A stretch of 64,000 nucleotides of DNA from Tetradesmus obliquus (lineage: Eukaryota; Chlorophyta; Chlorophyceae; Sphaeropleales; Scenedesmaceae), in NCBI GenBank assembly GCA_030272155.1, contig CP126205.1, forward strand, positions 2,344,501 through 2,408,500. Reading direction: 5' to 3'. The notes under the pieces were generated by a model. That model made no database searches, was not told where the DNA came from, and saw nothing but the letters and a program-made list of their open reading frames with translations. This document shows, in pieces, positions 35,426 through 45,392 of the stretch (its first letter is position 1; each line of letters opens with the position of its first letter). A program made the position numbers and the translations under genes.

Positions 35426-38110
35426 AGTACGAGGTGATGGTAACTGCTGGCGCCAACCAGGCCTTTGTCAACCTGGTGCTCACGCTATGCGATGCATCAG
35501 ACAGCGTCGTGCTGTTCAAACCCTACTACTTCAACCACATGTGAGAGAGTGGGCATTAGATAGATGCACCGCTTAGCGCTGCATTGGCTGGTGCTCACAC
35601 TGTGTGATGCATCAGACAGCGTGGTGCTGTTCAAGCCTTACTACTTCAACCACATGTGCGCGGGCAGGGGCATGCAGCAGCCAGATGCATCCACAACAAT
35701 GCTTCATCTGGTCTTTTTGTTGGAAAGTTTGCGAAACTGGCATTCTGTGGTGCGTTTGAGCCATGAAGACCATGGTCGGGCTCCACTGCAGGTGCCGCAA
35801 GGGTTGCTGTGTTTTTAGCACAAGTACTGTTGCTGTTTACTTGGTGGAACTACTTGTTATTGCTCACAGCTGAAAGGACTGGTTTTTATAAATAAAAACC
35901 AAGCCTTGTAGCCGCGCGTGCCTGCAAGTATGTGCTGCAGCGCAGCTGTCAGAGTCCCTCGAGTGCTGGCGGCGCTCGCATTTGCTGCAACAGCAGACGC
36001 TGCGCCTTTTGAAACTCCTCTGTACCACCACCACCACTTGCAGCAGTACATCAGCTGTCGTTCGTGACGTCAACATTGCTCTCACTTGCTTGAGGCCATA
36101 CAGTACTGCATGTCACATAGCAGCGTGTGACATATGCATGCTGCTATGTGACACGCAGTAATGTGTCGTGCTGTGGAAGTGCTGTCACTTCTCAACTTGT
36201 CTCCTCAGCACCACTGTCGTCCTTTACTGCTTGCAGGATGGCGCTGCAGATGACTGGCAATGCCCCTCAGGTGCAGCTGGGCCCCTGCAACAACGCACTT
36301 ATAACTCATACATTTCTGACAGTTCAGCTCTCGTCATGCATCGACCACATGACAACTGGGCTGTGTGACTTGCAGGATGGCACTGCAGATGACTGGCAGT
36401 GCCCCCCAGGTGCAGCTTGGCCCCTGCGATGCAGACAGCCTGCATCCAACTGCTTTCAATCCAGCAGAACATGCGCTGCATTGCCTTGGCACTGCAGATC
36501 TCAGCAATATCAGACCCACTTCCCCTCACAACAGACCCAGCTCATCTCATATCACTCTCCTGGAGCTCAATTACATGGTGTTGTAGGCCATGGCATTGCA
36601 GGCAATGAAGCAACAACGAAACTGCTGCTGTGCCTGCAGGATGGCGCTGTAAATGATCGGCAGTGTGCCTCAGGTGCAGCTGGGCCTCCGCAACAACACA
36701 CTATAACTCATACACTTCTCACAGTTCAGCTCTCATTGTTGACTGACCATGACGATTGGGCTGCACTGCTTGCAGGATGGCGCTTCAGATGACGGGCAGT
36801 GCCCCTCAGGTGCAGCTGGGCCCCTGCAATGCAGACAGCCTGCACCCAGACCTGCAGTGGCTGCAGCAGCAGCTGCAAGGACCCAAGCCCCCTAAGATGG
36901 TGGTGATCGTCAACCCCTGCAACCCAACAGGTGCGCATCGGGCAGCACGTGTTGCTTTTGGTTGTGGCATTGTAGCAGCAGCAGCAGCTGCAGGGGCCAC
37001 AGCCCCCTGAGATGGTGGTGATCGCCAACCCCTGCAACCCCACAGGTGCGCCTCGACTTGCAGTGGCAGAAATGTTGCTGTTGGCCGTGGACTTGTATCA
37101 GCAGCAGTTGCAAGGGCCCAAGCCACCCAAGATGGTGGTGATCGTCAACCCCTGCAACCCCACAGGTGCGCCTCTGGGCAGCAAGTGTGGGAAGGACCGC
37201 ATCAAATAGGGCTGTTAGGCTGTGATTTGTTGAAGCAGCAGCTGCAGGGGCCGCAGCCCCAAAAGATGGTCGTCATTGTCAACCCATGCAACCCAACAGG
37301 TGTGGCGACAGCTGCGCCTGTGGGCACCAAGCGTAGGCAAAACTGCATCAAAGAGGGCTGGTTGCCTGTTACTTGTAGAAGCAGCAGCTGCAGAGGCAGC
37401 GGCCCCCAACATGATTGTCATTGTCAATCCCTGCAACCCAACATGCGTCCTCACTGCTGGCAGGTGTGCTGCTGCCAAAGGAGGAGCTGGAGGCTGCTGC
37501 TGCCATGTGTGCTGCTGCTGGCAGCTGGCTGGTGCTGGACAACACGTACGAGGACTTCCTGTATGAAGGCCGCAGCCACCACACAGTGTCGGGGCCAAAC
37601 GTCATCAGCGTGTTCAGCTTCAGCAAAGCATACGGTGAGTAGTTTTGGAGGGTAGTGGGGGAGGGGGAAGGGGGGGGGGTGTTGCATGTTTGCTGCTGCA
37701 TCTGTTGTGGCTGCAGCTGTTGTTTACACATGCATGCTTGCGTGCTGTATACATGGCTGAAGCTTTCATATGGATGCTGAACAACACATATGAGGACTTT
37801 CTGTACGAAGGGCGCAGCCATCACACAGTGGCGGGTCCAGATGTGATAATCGTGTTCAACTTCAGCAAAGCGTACGGTGAGTTGCTGGAGGCTTATGGGC
37901 TTGACTGCTGTTGACTGCTGCTGGTTGAGCACCAAGTGGCTGTCCCGGTGGCTGCCACAGCTCTTGTCACCTATGTCTGTTTGGTGCAAATGTGTGCATG
38001 TGCAAGTCGCATGCATCAATCTGTCTTGGGATCCTGATAGTGCTGCATGAGCTACCTGTGGTCAGCGCCATCTAGCATGTGGGCTGCACAACATGCTCAG
38101 CAGACACCAC

Positions 38111-38141
<31 letters not shown>

Positions 38142-40111
38142 CAAGAAAGCTGACGGACACCATGTTAGTAAGTTCAAAAGGGGGGGTACCCCCACCCCCA
38201 CCCCCTTCCTCCACAAAAAGGACTTACACCGCCGTTTAAAGACCTTAAATAATAGTTATATCATATGTTTCCTTAAATTTCGAGGTTATCTGGGGTAGTT
38301 CGTGCTGTATGACACAGTTTCGATGCCTGGACCGATCCATCGATCAAACCGCTGCGTGACAGCTGCAAGACAGCATCGACCTCAACAAATCTCCCAGCAT
38401 ATAGGCGGTTGCAAAAGCATTTATAAACTTCTAGTTACGGCCTGGTTCGCTGTGCTGCGCTTCGCCTGACTGTCGCAAGCACCCCTCTGCCTCTGCCTGA
38501 GCTGTCAGCGGTGCCCCCAACCAAGTGCCTGCAACACCCTCTGGGTCACCAGAACTGAAATTTGGCACCCACAAACCATCTTTATCAACTCATATTAACA
38601 ATAGCTTTCATTTGAGCTGCGTATGGCGCTTATCCGACGCCTACAAAGAAAGTTAGAAGAAAGACAGCAAGAAACCTGAACCCCTCCAGACCCCCCCCCC
38701 CCCCCCCCCCCATCTCTTGACCTTCTCAGATGGGCGTAAATTTTCTTAACATAAGTTATTTATAAACTTAGTAATAATTGGTGCGAGTTTCAGGTCCAAG
38801 TCCAACATAGTGTCAGCAGCTACCAGAGTGCCCCCCCCCCCTTGAGACACCTTTAATAGTACCCATTTGTGAGCACCATGCTAGCATCACACGCTGTTGC
38901 TAATGTACGATCCAACGTTTCCCACTCTGTGTTGATTTCCGGCCTGCCCGCCTGGCTGCAGGCATGATGGGCTGGCGTGTGGGCTACATCGCCTACCCAG
39001 GGCATTGATATTGCTCTATGCTGTGTGCTGTGTGTTGACTTTGCAGCCTGTTCACTTGCTTGCAGGCATGATGGGCTGGCGCGTGGGCTACATCGCCTAC
39101 CCCGGGCAGCAACTGCTGCAGCAGGGCGGACTGGAGCAGCACAACCTGGGCGAGCAGCTGCTCAAGGTGGGAACATTGGACGTGATCTTATATACAAACA
39201 CGCAGCTGTGTCCTTCCACATGCATCAAACCAAGTTATATATGCAGGAGGGAGTGCAGGCTGCTTGCTTTTGAGGTGAGTGCTGCATGCTGCACCGCATG
39301 CTGTTGGTGATGCCAGGCACAACCTTGGGGAGCAGCTGCTCAAGGTGCGGAGTCATGGCTTGAACACAACCAACTTGCACAGAGCTGCGTTTTTTTTGCA
39401 TGAAGCCGCTGCATGCTTCTGCAATAGGTGCTGCACGCTGCAGCGGCTACTGCAGCAAATTCAGCTGGTTCCTCCTTGAATGGGCGTGTGTGGACTTTGA
39501 CCCAAGTGGGCACCTCAGCAGTCCTCGTGCAGAGTTGCAGGCAGCCCAGCTGCTGCACGCAATTCTCGTTCACACGGCGCTGCTGGTCGGCGGCTGCCGC
39601 TGCTGCTGCTGCCACGCAGGTGCAAGACACCATCATTGTGTGCGCACCCCAAATGAGCCAGCAGCTAGCGCTCGCTGCTCTCCAAGAGGGCGAAGACCAA
39701 GTGCAGCAAGGCATAGCTGGGCTCTCACACAACAGGGAGCTGATTGCTGATGCTTTGTCACCGCTAGGCACTCGGGGGCATGGCTGGGTTGGGGGCGAGG
39801 GGGCAATCTATTACTGGGCTCGCTTGCCAGAGCGATTTGGCGGGGTTGCAGGAGCAGCAGCAACTGGGGCGAGCGGCAAGGATGCAGCAGCAGCAGCTGC
39901 AGCAGCAGCGGCAGGAGGGGATGAGGCAGTAGTGGAGTGGCTAATCAAGGAGTATGGGGTCTGTATTATTCCTGGCAGCGCGTGTGGGGTGCCGGGGCAT
40001 GTGCGGGTGGCGTTTGCGAATTTGAGGGCTGAGCAGTGTGAGGTTGCTGCTGCTAGGTTGAAGCAGGGGCTGCAGCAGCTGGTCAGCATGGACACGCTGG
40101 TTGGGGTATAA
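34352..40111 (+). CDS. ISS1: VAS1/ISS1-type aromatic aminotransferase (PLP fold type I)
   Basis: Exons: 34352-34438 (tentative), 34577-34772, 34940-35004, 35428-35540, 36776-36930, 37464-37634, 39066-39166, 39620-40111; about 459 residues. From exon 2 it tracks Arabidopsis VAS1/ISS1 closely: LSLAQGVVHWAPPPAA, VMVTAGANQAFVNLVLTLCD, FKPYYFNHMMALQMTG, VVIVNPCNPTG, LVLDNTYEDFLYEG, VFSFSKAYGMMGWRVGYIAY with the PLP lysine in SFSKAYG, GGEGAIYYWARLPE, and CIIPGSACGVPGHVRVAF. VAS1 transfers amino groups between aromatic amino/keto acids and methionine, linking auxin and ethylene precursors in plants; the algal role is unknown. An Ala/Gly insert lies near the C-terminus. Exon 1 ends at a weak GTACTA donor; without it the frame meets a TAA. 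Almost every intron holds echoes of its flanking exons. Confidence 0.9.
35360..35427 (+). repeat. CTG tract serving as splice acceptor tract
   Basis: About 20 CTG or CTG-like triplets run straight into the CAG that ends the intron before exon 4 (35428). The microsatellite provides both the pyrimidine-containing tract and the AG. Confidence 0.75.
35580..35660 (+). repeat. echo of aminotransferase exon 4 end
   Basis: The last about 70 bp of exon 4 (GTGCTCACGCTATGCGATGC through TACTTCAACCACAT and GTG) recurs 105 bp downstream, encoding VLTLCDASDSVVLFKPYYFN with few changes. Its donor has become GTGCGC. Confidence 0.92.
36229..36700 (+). repeat. three upstream copies of exon 5 start
   Basis: Exon 5 (36776) begins after TTGCAG with GATGGCGCTTCAGATGAC. 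Copies with their own (T/C)TGCAG lie at about 36233, 36375 and 36639. The middle copy extends through GCAGACAGCCTGCATCCA. The spacers also share ATAACTCATACA(C/T)TTCT and CAGTTCAGCTCTC, showing the intron part was copied too. Confidence 0.9.
36975..37445 (+). repeat. four downstream copies of exon 5 end
   Basis: The exon 5 end (CAGCAGCTGCAAGGACCCAA through GTCAACCCCTGCAACCC AACAG, donor GTGCGC) recurs at about 36977-37046, 37100-37166, 37234-37301 and 37380-37443. Each encodes a variant of KMVVIVNPCNPTG. The first three keep a GTG donor; the fourth has lost it. With the three start copies, this exon has been echoed on both sides. Confidence 0.92.
37755..37890 (+). repeat. echo of exon 6 end (contains a PLP-lysine copy)
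   Basis: About 110 bp of exon 6 (AACACGTACGAGGACTTCCT through AGCAAAGCATACG and GTGAGT) recurs here with about 15 differences, reading NNTYEDFLYEGRSHHTVAG and FSKAYG. The echo has a GTGAGT donor and an open frame. Confidence 0.92.
38101..38850. other. AT-richer insert with long G and C homopolymers in intron 6
   Basis: This segment differs from its surroundings. It has a run of 28 G (38111-38138), one of 21 C (38691-38711) and one of 11 C (38831-38841), plus AT-rich stretches (TTAAATAATAGTTATATC). It lacks the CTG/CAG bias. A C-rich run near 38190-38206 also occurs. It could be a decayed mobile element or inserted organelle-like DNA. No coding frame, target-site duplication or terminal repeat could be confirmed. 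Confidence 0.45.
38958..39003 (+). repeat. echo of exon 7 acceptor start
   Basis: CTGCAG then GCATGATGGGCTGGCGTGTG through GCCTACCCAGGG precedes the true exon 7 (39066) by about 105 bp. It differs from it at three positions and keeps its acceptor. Confidence 0.92.
39310..39350 (+). repeat. echo of exon 7 donor end
   Basis: CACAACCTTGGGGAGCAGCT then GCTCAAG and GTGCGG copies the end of exon 7 (39142-39172), with donor, about 180 bp downstream. Confidence 0.85.
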
Positions 40112-40185
40112 TAGTTGAAGGGTGCACTCTGTTTGAATGGCAGCTCTTCTGCACAAAATGTTATGTAGCGATAATGAAGAATGGG

Positions 40186-40268
40186 CGAGCAGTGTGAGGT
40201 TGGTGCTGCTAGGTTGAAGCAGGGGCTGCAGCAGCTGGTCAACATGGACACACTGGTTGGGGCGTGAC
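40186..40268 (+). repeat. echo of the aminotransferase last-exon tail
   Basis: The final about 80 bp of coding sequence (GAGCAGTGTGAGGTTG through GACACGCTGGTTGGGG and stop) recurs 160 bp past its origin, ending at a TGA instead of TAA. Confidence 0.92.
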
Positions 40269-40279
40269 AGGTCGTGCTG

Positions 40280-40910
40280 TGGCATTTGTTTGTTTGCTCT
40301 CTCTTTTACACAAGGGTGTTGTGGAAATGGGGACTCCCCGGGGGGGATGGTGAAGATTGTAACAGGCAACAGTTGTTGCAGTGGTGTGAAATGGCTGTGT
40401 GTCTTGTATTGAGTGCGGCACCTGTTGCCAGCAGGCGGGCTACAATAGGTTGGAGCAGCCATTGCCGTAGGCAGCAGTTGTCATTGTCAGTTGGTAACTG
40501 ACAAGTCGACAACCGCCGTGTGCTGGGGTGAGGATGTCATGGACTCAAGACGTGCATGCTGTGGCAACGGCATCAGTCAATGCAGTTCTTGTGCCGTGTT
40601 TATGTTGACTGAAAGTTCAGGGTGCTGCATCAGCAACTGCGGGGTACTGCTTTCAGCTGATCCTATCTTTCGGCAGCAACAACCATTGGGATTGATTAAC
40701 CGTTGGCCAAAGTATTCTTTTATCCTACGTAACGAGCAGCTGCGATGCAGAGCTGTCTGCTGAACTCGGCTGCTGCCCCAGTGCACGCCAGGCCAGCGTT
40801 CCAGCAACGGACGTGAGTCCCGTCTTCGCATGCTTGCGGCATGCTGGCTACCGTCATGCCTAGCAGCTGTGTGCTTGTATGTGCGCTACGGCAGGCTTGA
40901 GTTTGCCGCA
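40280..40910. other. intergenic spacer between aminotransferase and thioredoxin-like gene
   Basis: A TGTAA at 40358-40362 is a candidate poly(A) signal for the aminotransferase (about 250 nt past the stop). Otherwise I see no supported feature; the 3' part should contain the promoter of the next gene. Confidence 0.4.
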
Positions 40911-42940
40911 ATGTCGCTGACTCTGCTGTCCCGGAGGCAACCCCCACCTGCACATCACGGAATGCCTGTGCCGATACGAACTGCTGCCAGTCGTTTGTCT
41001 TGAGTCTTTTGCTACGTCTTGTACTCCAGTAGCAGTAGAGCTGTCCCTAGAGGCAGTCGCAAGCAACGCCCACCGTCCTTGCTGCCTTACTGCTGCCTGC
41101 AGGTTGCAACAGCTGGGTAACTGCAAGCTTGTGCAGCCACGCCAGCGCAATGTAGCTGCGCATGGGATCCTGGACTCATTCAGGTATGGTACAGCAGCAG
41201 TGTAGCAGCAGAGGTGACAGTCAGTGAAGCACTCTGAGCAGTGCACAGCTCAGGCCTGGGCAGCACCTGCCAGCACTGCTGTTCTCATGAAGGGTGGTAT
41301 GTTCATGTTTGCTGCTTGCAGGAAAGAACGAGGCTTGCCCATCCCTGGTCAGCAAGGGAGCACCACTCAGACCATTGATAAGCCACAGCCTGGGGTGAGC
41401 AGTGGCGTGGATGGTGCAGCGGCAGCAGCAGCGAGCGGCGGCAGCAGCAGGGGCAGCAGCAGTGGCAGCAGCAGCGGCAGACCAACAGACAGAAAGACAG
41501 CTTGAAGGCCAGCCTGACAAAGTATTACCATGCACCCGCATCTGCAAGCTGCGTGGTTGCAGCCTAGCAAGCAAAAGCAACTTCACATGCTGTGCCAGTG
41601 CAAGGAAACTGTCCAGGCAGCAGCAGTTGTTGTTGTTCGTGATGCTGCCAGCTTCATCACACCATCGGTAGCTGATGTTGCTCAACTCCAGTCTAACTTA
41701 CTCGTGTGCAATTTTCATGGTCAACTGCATGGTCAACCTCACCCTGGACTTCACTACGACGCAGCAGCCCAGCAAGCAGCAGCAAGCAGCAGTAGACGAG
41801 GAGGAATGCCCAGTGGAGTGCGTCACCGAGGTGAGGCAGCAGTCTGACTGAAGCCCCTTTGCGATGGTATGACAGTGAGCCAATGAGGTTCGTTTGGTGT
41901 TAATATCCCACAGTGGATGCGTCACTGAGGTGAGGCAGCAGCCCTGATGGCGGCAAGGTCGCCTTTGCAGTGATGTGACGGTACTGTGGGGTTTGCGATG
42001 TCTGATTGCCTGCAGCAGTAGCATGTCATTGCTGGCCTGATTGCCGGCAGCCCTACCGGCAACTGCAACAGCAGCTGCAGGCATCCACACAGCTGCAGCT
42101 GTTTTGCTGGGTTTTGCTGACGACGCTCTGCACATATTAGCATCGCAAACTAGCCCATTACGTCTGAGCCCCAACCCTATGTCTATGTGTTCATGCTGCA
42201 GGTGTTTACGCCAGAGGAGTTCCAGCAGGCGCTGCAGGCAGCAGGGCCCAGCACGCTGGTGGTTGTCGACTTCTTCAAGACAGCATGCGGCGCATGCAAA
42301 TTCATCTACCCTGGCTTTGTGAAGATGTGCCGCGAGTCGGCCTCACAGCAGCAGCAGCAGCAGCAGCAGCAGGAAGACAGCCAGCCAATTGTCTTCCTGA
42401 AGCACAATGTGTGAGTGCTTGTGGTGTGGCTTCAGATCGTGGCTGAGGGTGCTGATGTTGGTTGCCAACTTGCATATTAGCTGTGCTCAGCTGCTCTGGC
42501 ACAGCAGAAGCTTGGACACCAGGGGATTTCAGCTGAACTTCAACCTCAGCTGCGGCAGCAGCAGCAGCAGCAGCACTGCACTTATAAACTCTGCAAGTAG
42601 CCATGCTTGTACTGCCTGCTGATATGACGATGATGAAGTGGAGGTCACGGCGCCGTGCAAGCAGCACATCGCCTGCGTCACGCAGCAACCTGCACATGTA
42701 CCCTCAATTCACCACCAATATTTTGATTGTGATCATGCTTGCAGGTATGATGACGATGAAGGAGAGGTCACGGCGCTGTGCAAGCAGTACAACGTGCGCA
42801 GCGTGCCCAAGTTTGTGTTTTTCAAGGCCGGCCGTCAGCTGGAGAGCTTCTCCACAAGGGATAAAGCCAAGGTTGCAGAGGCGATCTTGAAGCACGCAGA
42901 GCCCGGTACCATCGAGTTCGGGGACTGGGTTGCTGAGTGA
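40911..42940 (+). CDS. ACHT-like (atypical) plastid thioredoxin
   Basis: Exons: 40911-40996 (tentative, weak donor), 41103-41183, 41322-41394, 41672-41830, 42202-42410, 42745-42940; 267 residues. The last two exons form a thioredoxin fold: VFTPEEFQQAL, STLVVVDFFKTACGACKFIY with active site CGAC (codons at 42286-42297), then YNVRSVPKFVFFKAGRQLE with the cis-proline. The V(D)FF...C-G-x-C-K pattern and missing CGPC resemble plant ACHT/TRX-like proteins, which pass oxidising equivalents to chloroplast targets. The N-terminus (SLTLLSRRQPPPAHHGMPVP) is rich in Ser, Arg and Pro, fitting a transit peptide. A polyQ insert (42348-42372) splits the fold after helix 2. The exon at 41672 was chosen by phase. 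Echoes of two exon edges lie in the introns. Confidence 0.75.
41910..41950 (+). repeat. echo of a thioredoxin-gene exon donor
   Basis: CAGTGGATGCGTCACTGAG then GTGAGGCAGCAG copies the exon end at 41811-41842 (GTGGAGTGCGTCACCGAG with GTGAGGCAGCAG), donor included, about 105 bp downstream. Confidence 0.8.
42618..42690 (+). repeat. echo of the last thioredoxin exon start
   Basis: GATATGACGATGATGAAGTG then GAGGTCACGGCGCCGTGCAA copies the start of the final exon (42745 on), about 125 bp upstream. The acceptor AG has decayed. Confidence 0.85.
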
Positions 42941-45065
42941 AGTGTGACTTCAAGTCTGCGCAGCACATGTGCAGCATTCGTGCTGGACGGAAGGGTACTC
43001 CTAGTGAGGTGACGAGTGCGTGCGAGTTGCGCCGTTGGTGTTTCAGCAGCGGGGCTGCTGCTGCGGCTGGGGGTTGGAGCGGGTGCATTGTTACAAAGAG
43101 GGCAGTAGGTGTAAGCAGCAGCTGGCCTTGTGCATCTTCGGGCAACGTCACTCCTTGAGCATGCACGGCCTGCTGGGGCCACGGCATTGATGTGAGAAAG
43201 AGTGTTGAAGCTCGGCGGGTGCACCAACCAAGTGCTGGGAGAAGTTTGGGAGCTTTTGGTTCTGATGTGTGGACTGTCTGAGGAGTTGAGGGGGAGGGCC
43301 TGCCTGTGTTTGCATCCCCTCCTGAAGTGCACGTAGGTGCCGGCTAGCAGCTGTGCAGCAAGGGAGGGCAGCGCAGGGGGCATTGCAGCAGTGCAGGCCC
43401 ATCCTGACTCCCCTTGCAGAGCCGCGGTGGAAACGGCTGGTTGCTGTCTTTTTGGTACAGTTCTGCAAGCCCGGACAATCGAGCGGTTATGTTGCAGCCT
43501 GTCTGCCGCCCTCTTGCACTGGTCTTTGTACGCATCAGCTGCATGCGCCTGCAAAGGCGCAATATGCACAAGCAGCACTGCCAATCCGGTAAGCTTGCCG
43601 CTGCTGCAGCGGCAGCGATGCAGGATGCCGGCGCTCTCTTGAGGGCCTTTGTTTCGGGCATTCTGTGAAGCAGCCTGTGTGTTGCTTAGGCAACAGCAGT
43701 GCACTGGTTACTGGTTGAGACGCGGCATGTGTGATGGTCGACTTCAGCAGCCACAGGTGCTGCTCCGAGCCTCCTGGGTATCGTGCCTCAAGATTGCCCC
43801 TGCAGAGTAGTGTTGCATGCGATGAAGGGGCATGGCGCAACCGCGCGTAATGTTACGTTGTGCATGCGCTTTGAGTGCTGCAGGCATGGAGCATGGATCG
43901 CAATCAGCTGGTTGCTTTCTTGCAGGCAGCAGTTGCTTGCTGTGCTGTGCATTGCATATGCAGGTGCATGTGCGTGCCTTTGCCAACCCTGCATACGTAC
44001 GCCCGTGTGATGTGCTTACTTCGGTTATGGCCTCAGCATGGTTTGCTGCAACACTTTGTAGCTATAATCTCACACCATCTGATGCTGTGAGAACCATGTG
44101 GTGATGCTGGTGCATGGCTTGGATTCATCGGCAATTTTCTTTATATTCATCTATGTGCCCCTGCCTGGGGCCGGGTGTTGCCAGCTGTTGGCTAGGCGTG
44201 GTGGCTGCTTGCTGCCGCTGCACAGTGACGGTGGGTACCTGTCAGCACGGCAATGACCTGCCAGCCAGCTAGGACCGTACAGACTTGATCTAATTGTCCG
44301 CCAGATGGGGCAGCTGTGGAATGGTGTTGCAGTAAAAAGCCTTGACGTGTTGTGGCGATTCCCAGCTCCTGTCACGCAGCAGTCCTGCAGCTGAAACACG
44401 CTGCCTGCATCGTGCCAAGGCTTACCTGCACTGCGCTGATGTTCTGTATGCTGCCTGCAACTTTGCGGGGCTTCTGGGGGCCTTAGCAGCGTCCAGGGGC
44501 CTGAGGAGGGCTGTGTTCGCGTCGATGTATACATGCCGTGTTGGTGATGATTGTTGGAGGTGCTGGTGGTGTGCGCTGTTGTGCTGCTATGTGGTTGAGT
44601 GGCTCCCAAAGTCCGTGAGTTTGCCTTTGGGGTTAATTCGTGTGCAGTTTTGGTGTTGATGGCGTCTCAGCGCTATGGTTGTCCTTGACTGATGTGGGAG
44701 GTACGAACCGTGCAGTAGTGTCGCTGGTCCGAGCACCCCAGCTTTATGAAGTTTTACGAGGCAGTAGTGCTGTTATATAACCCAAACACCAACCAGCAGT
44801 TTTATGCTTGCAAATTGTTTCGCCGCAGATGCAGCCGAGAGATCTTGGCCTCGAGGCAACTCCCACCTTGGACACACACGGCTTGCACGTCGTCGGCCCC
44901 AACGCAGGTGACTGCTTGCGGAGCTTAGGGTACCATGTGCACAAAACTCGCTGCTCACACCTTGACGGCTGGCTATCATTGGTCTCATATTGCAGCTGAA
45001 GAACAGAAGCAGGACCAGCACCAGCAGATGCAATCCAGACGACCTGGCAGCAGAATATTACCTCG
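42941..45065. other. about 2.1 kb without a confident gene
   Basis: A TGTAA at 43110-43114 is a candidate poly(A) signal for the thioredoxin-like gene. Frames here have no consistent splice structure. Sequence from about 44745 to 45065 may belong to the MYND gene as an upstream exon: a GCCGCAG-ATG at 44829 and an ATTGCAG acceptor at about 44995 exist, but the frames do not join well. Confidence 0.4.
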
Positions 45066-45356
45066 ATGCGACCGGCTCAGCGTGCGAGGCAAGCAGAGGA
45101 CGCAGCAAGCACGCTGAGCAGGCTTGTGCGCAGCCCCTCGGTGGTGCAGCTGCTTCAGCGAGCGACCTCTGCCTGCTCAACTTACAGCAGCGCAGCAAGC
45201 AGTGCTGGCCAGCTGCAGCAGCAGCTTCCGCAGGCTGTTTGCAGCCCTACCTGACACCCCCGACAACAACTCAGGCAGAGCAGCTCAGATCCAGCTGCTA
45301 TGAGGCGTGCTGCACCGGCAGGCAGCCCAAAGCGCTGGCGTGCTGCTTGTGGAGCT

Positions 45357-45392
<36 letters not shown>

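Noticed and set aside
38101-38850. Intact transposon or virus-like element
   Set aside because: No terminal repeats, target duplication or coding frame could be seen, and no virus-like element was recognised anywhere in the window.
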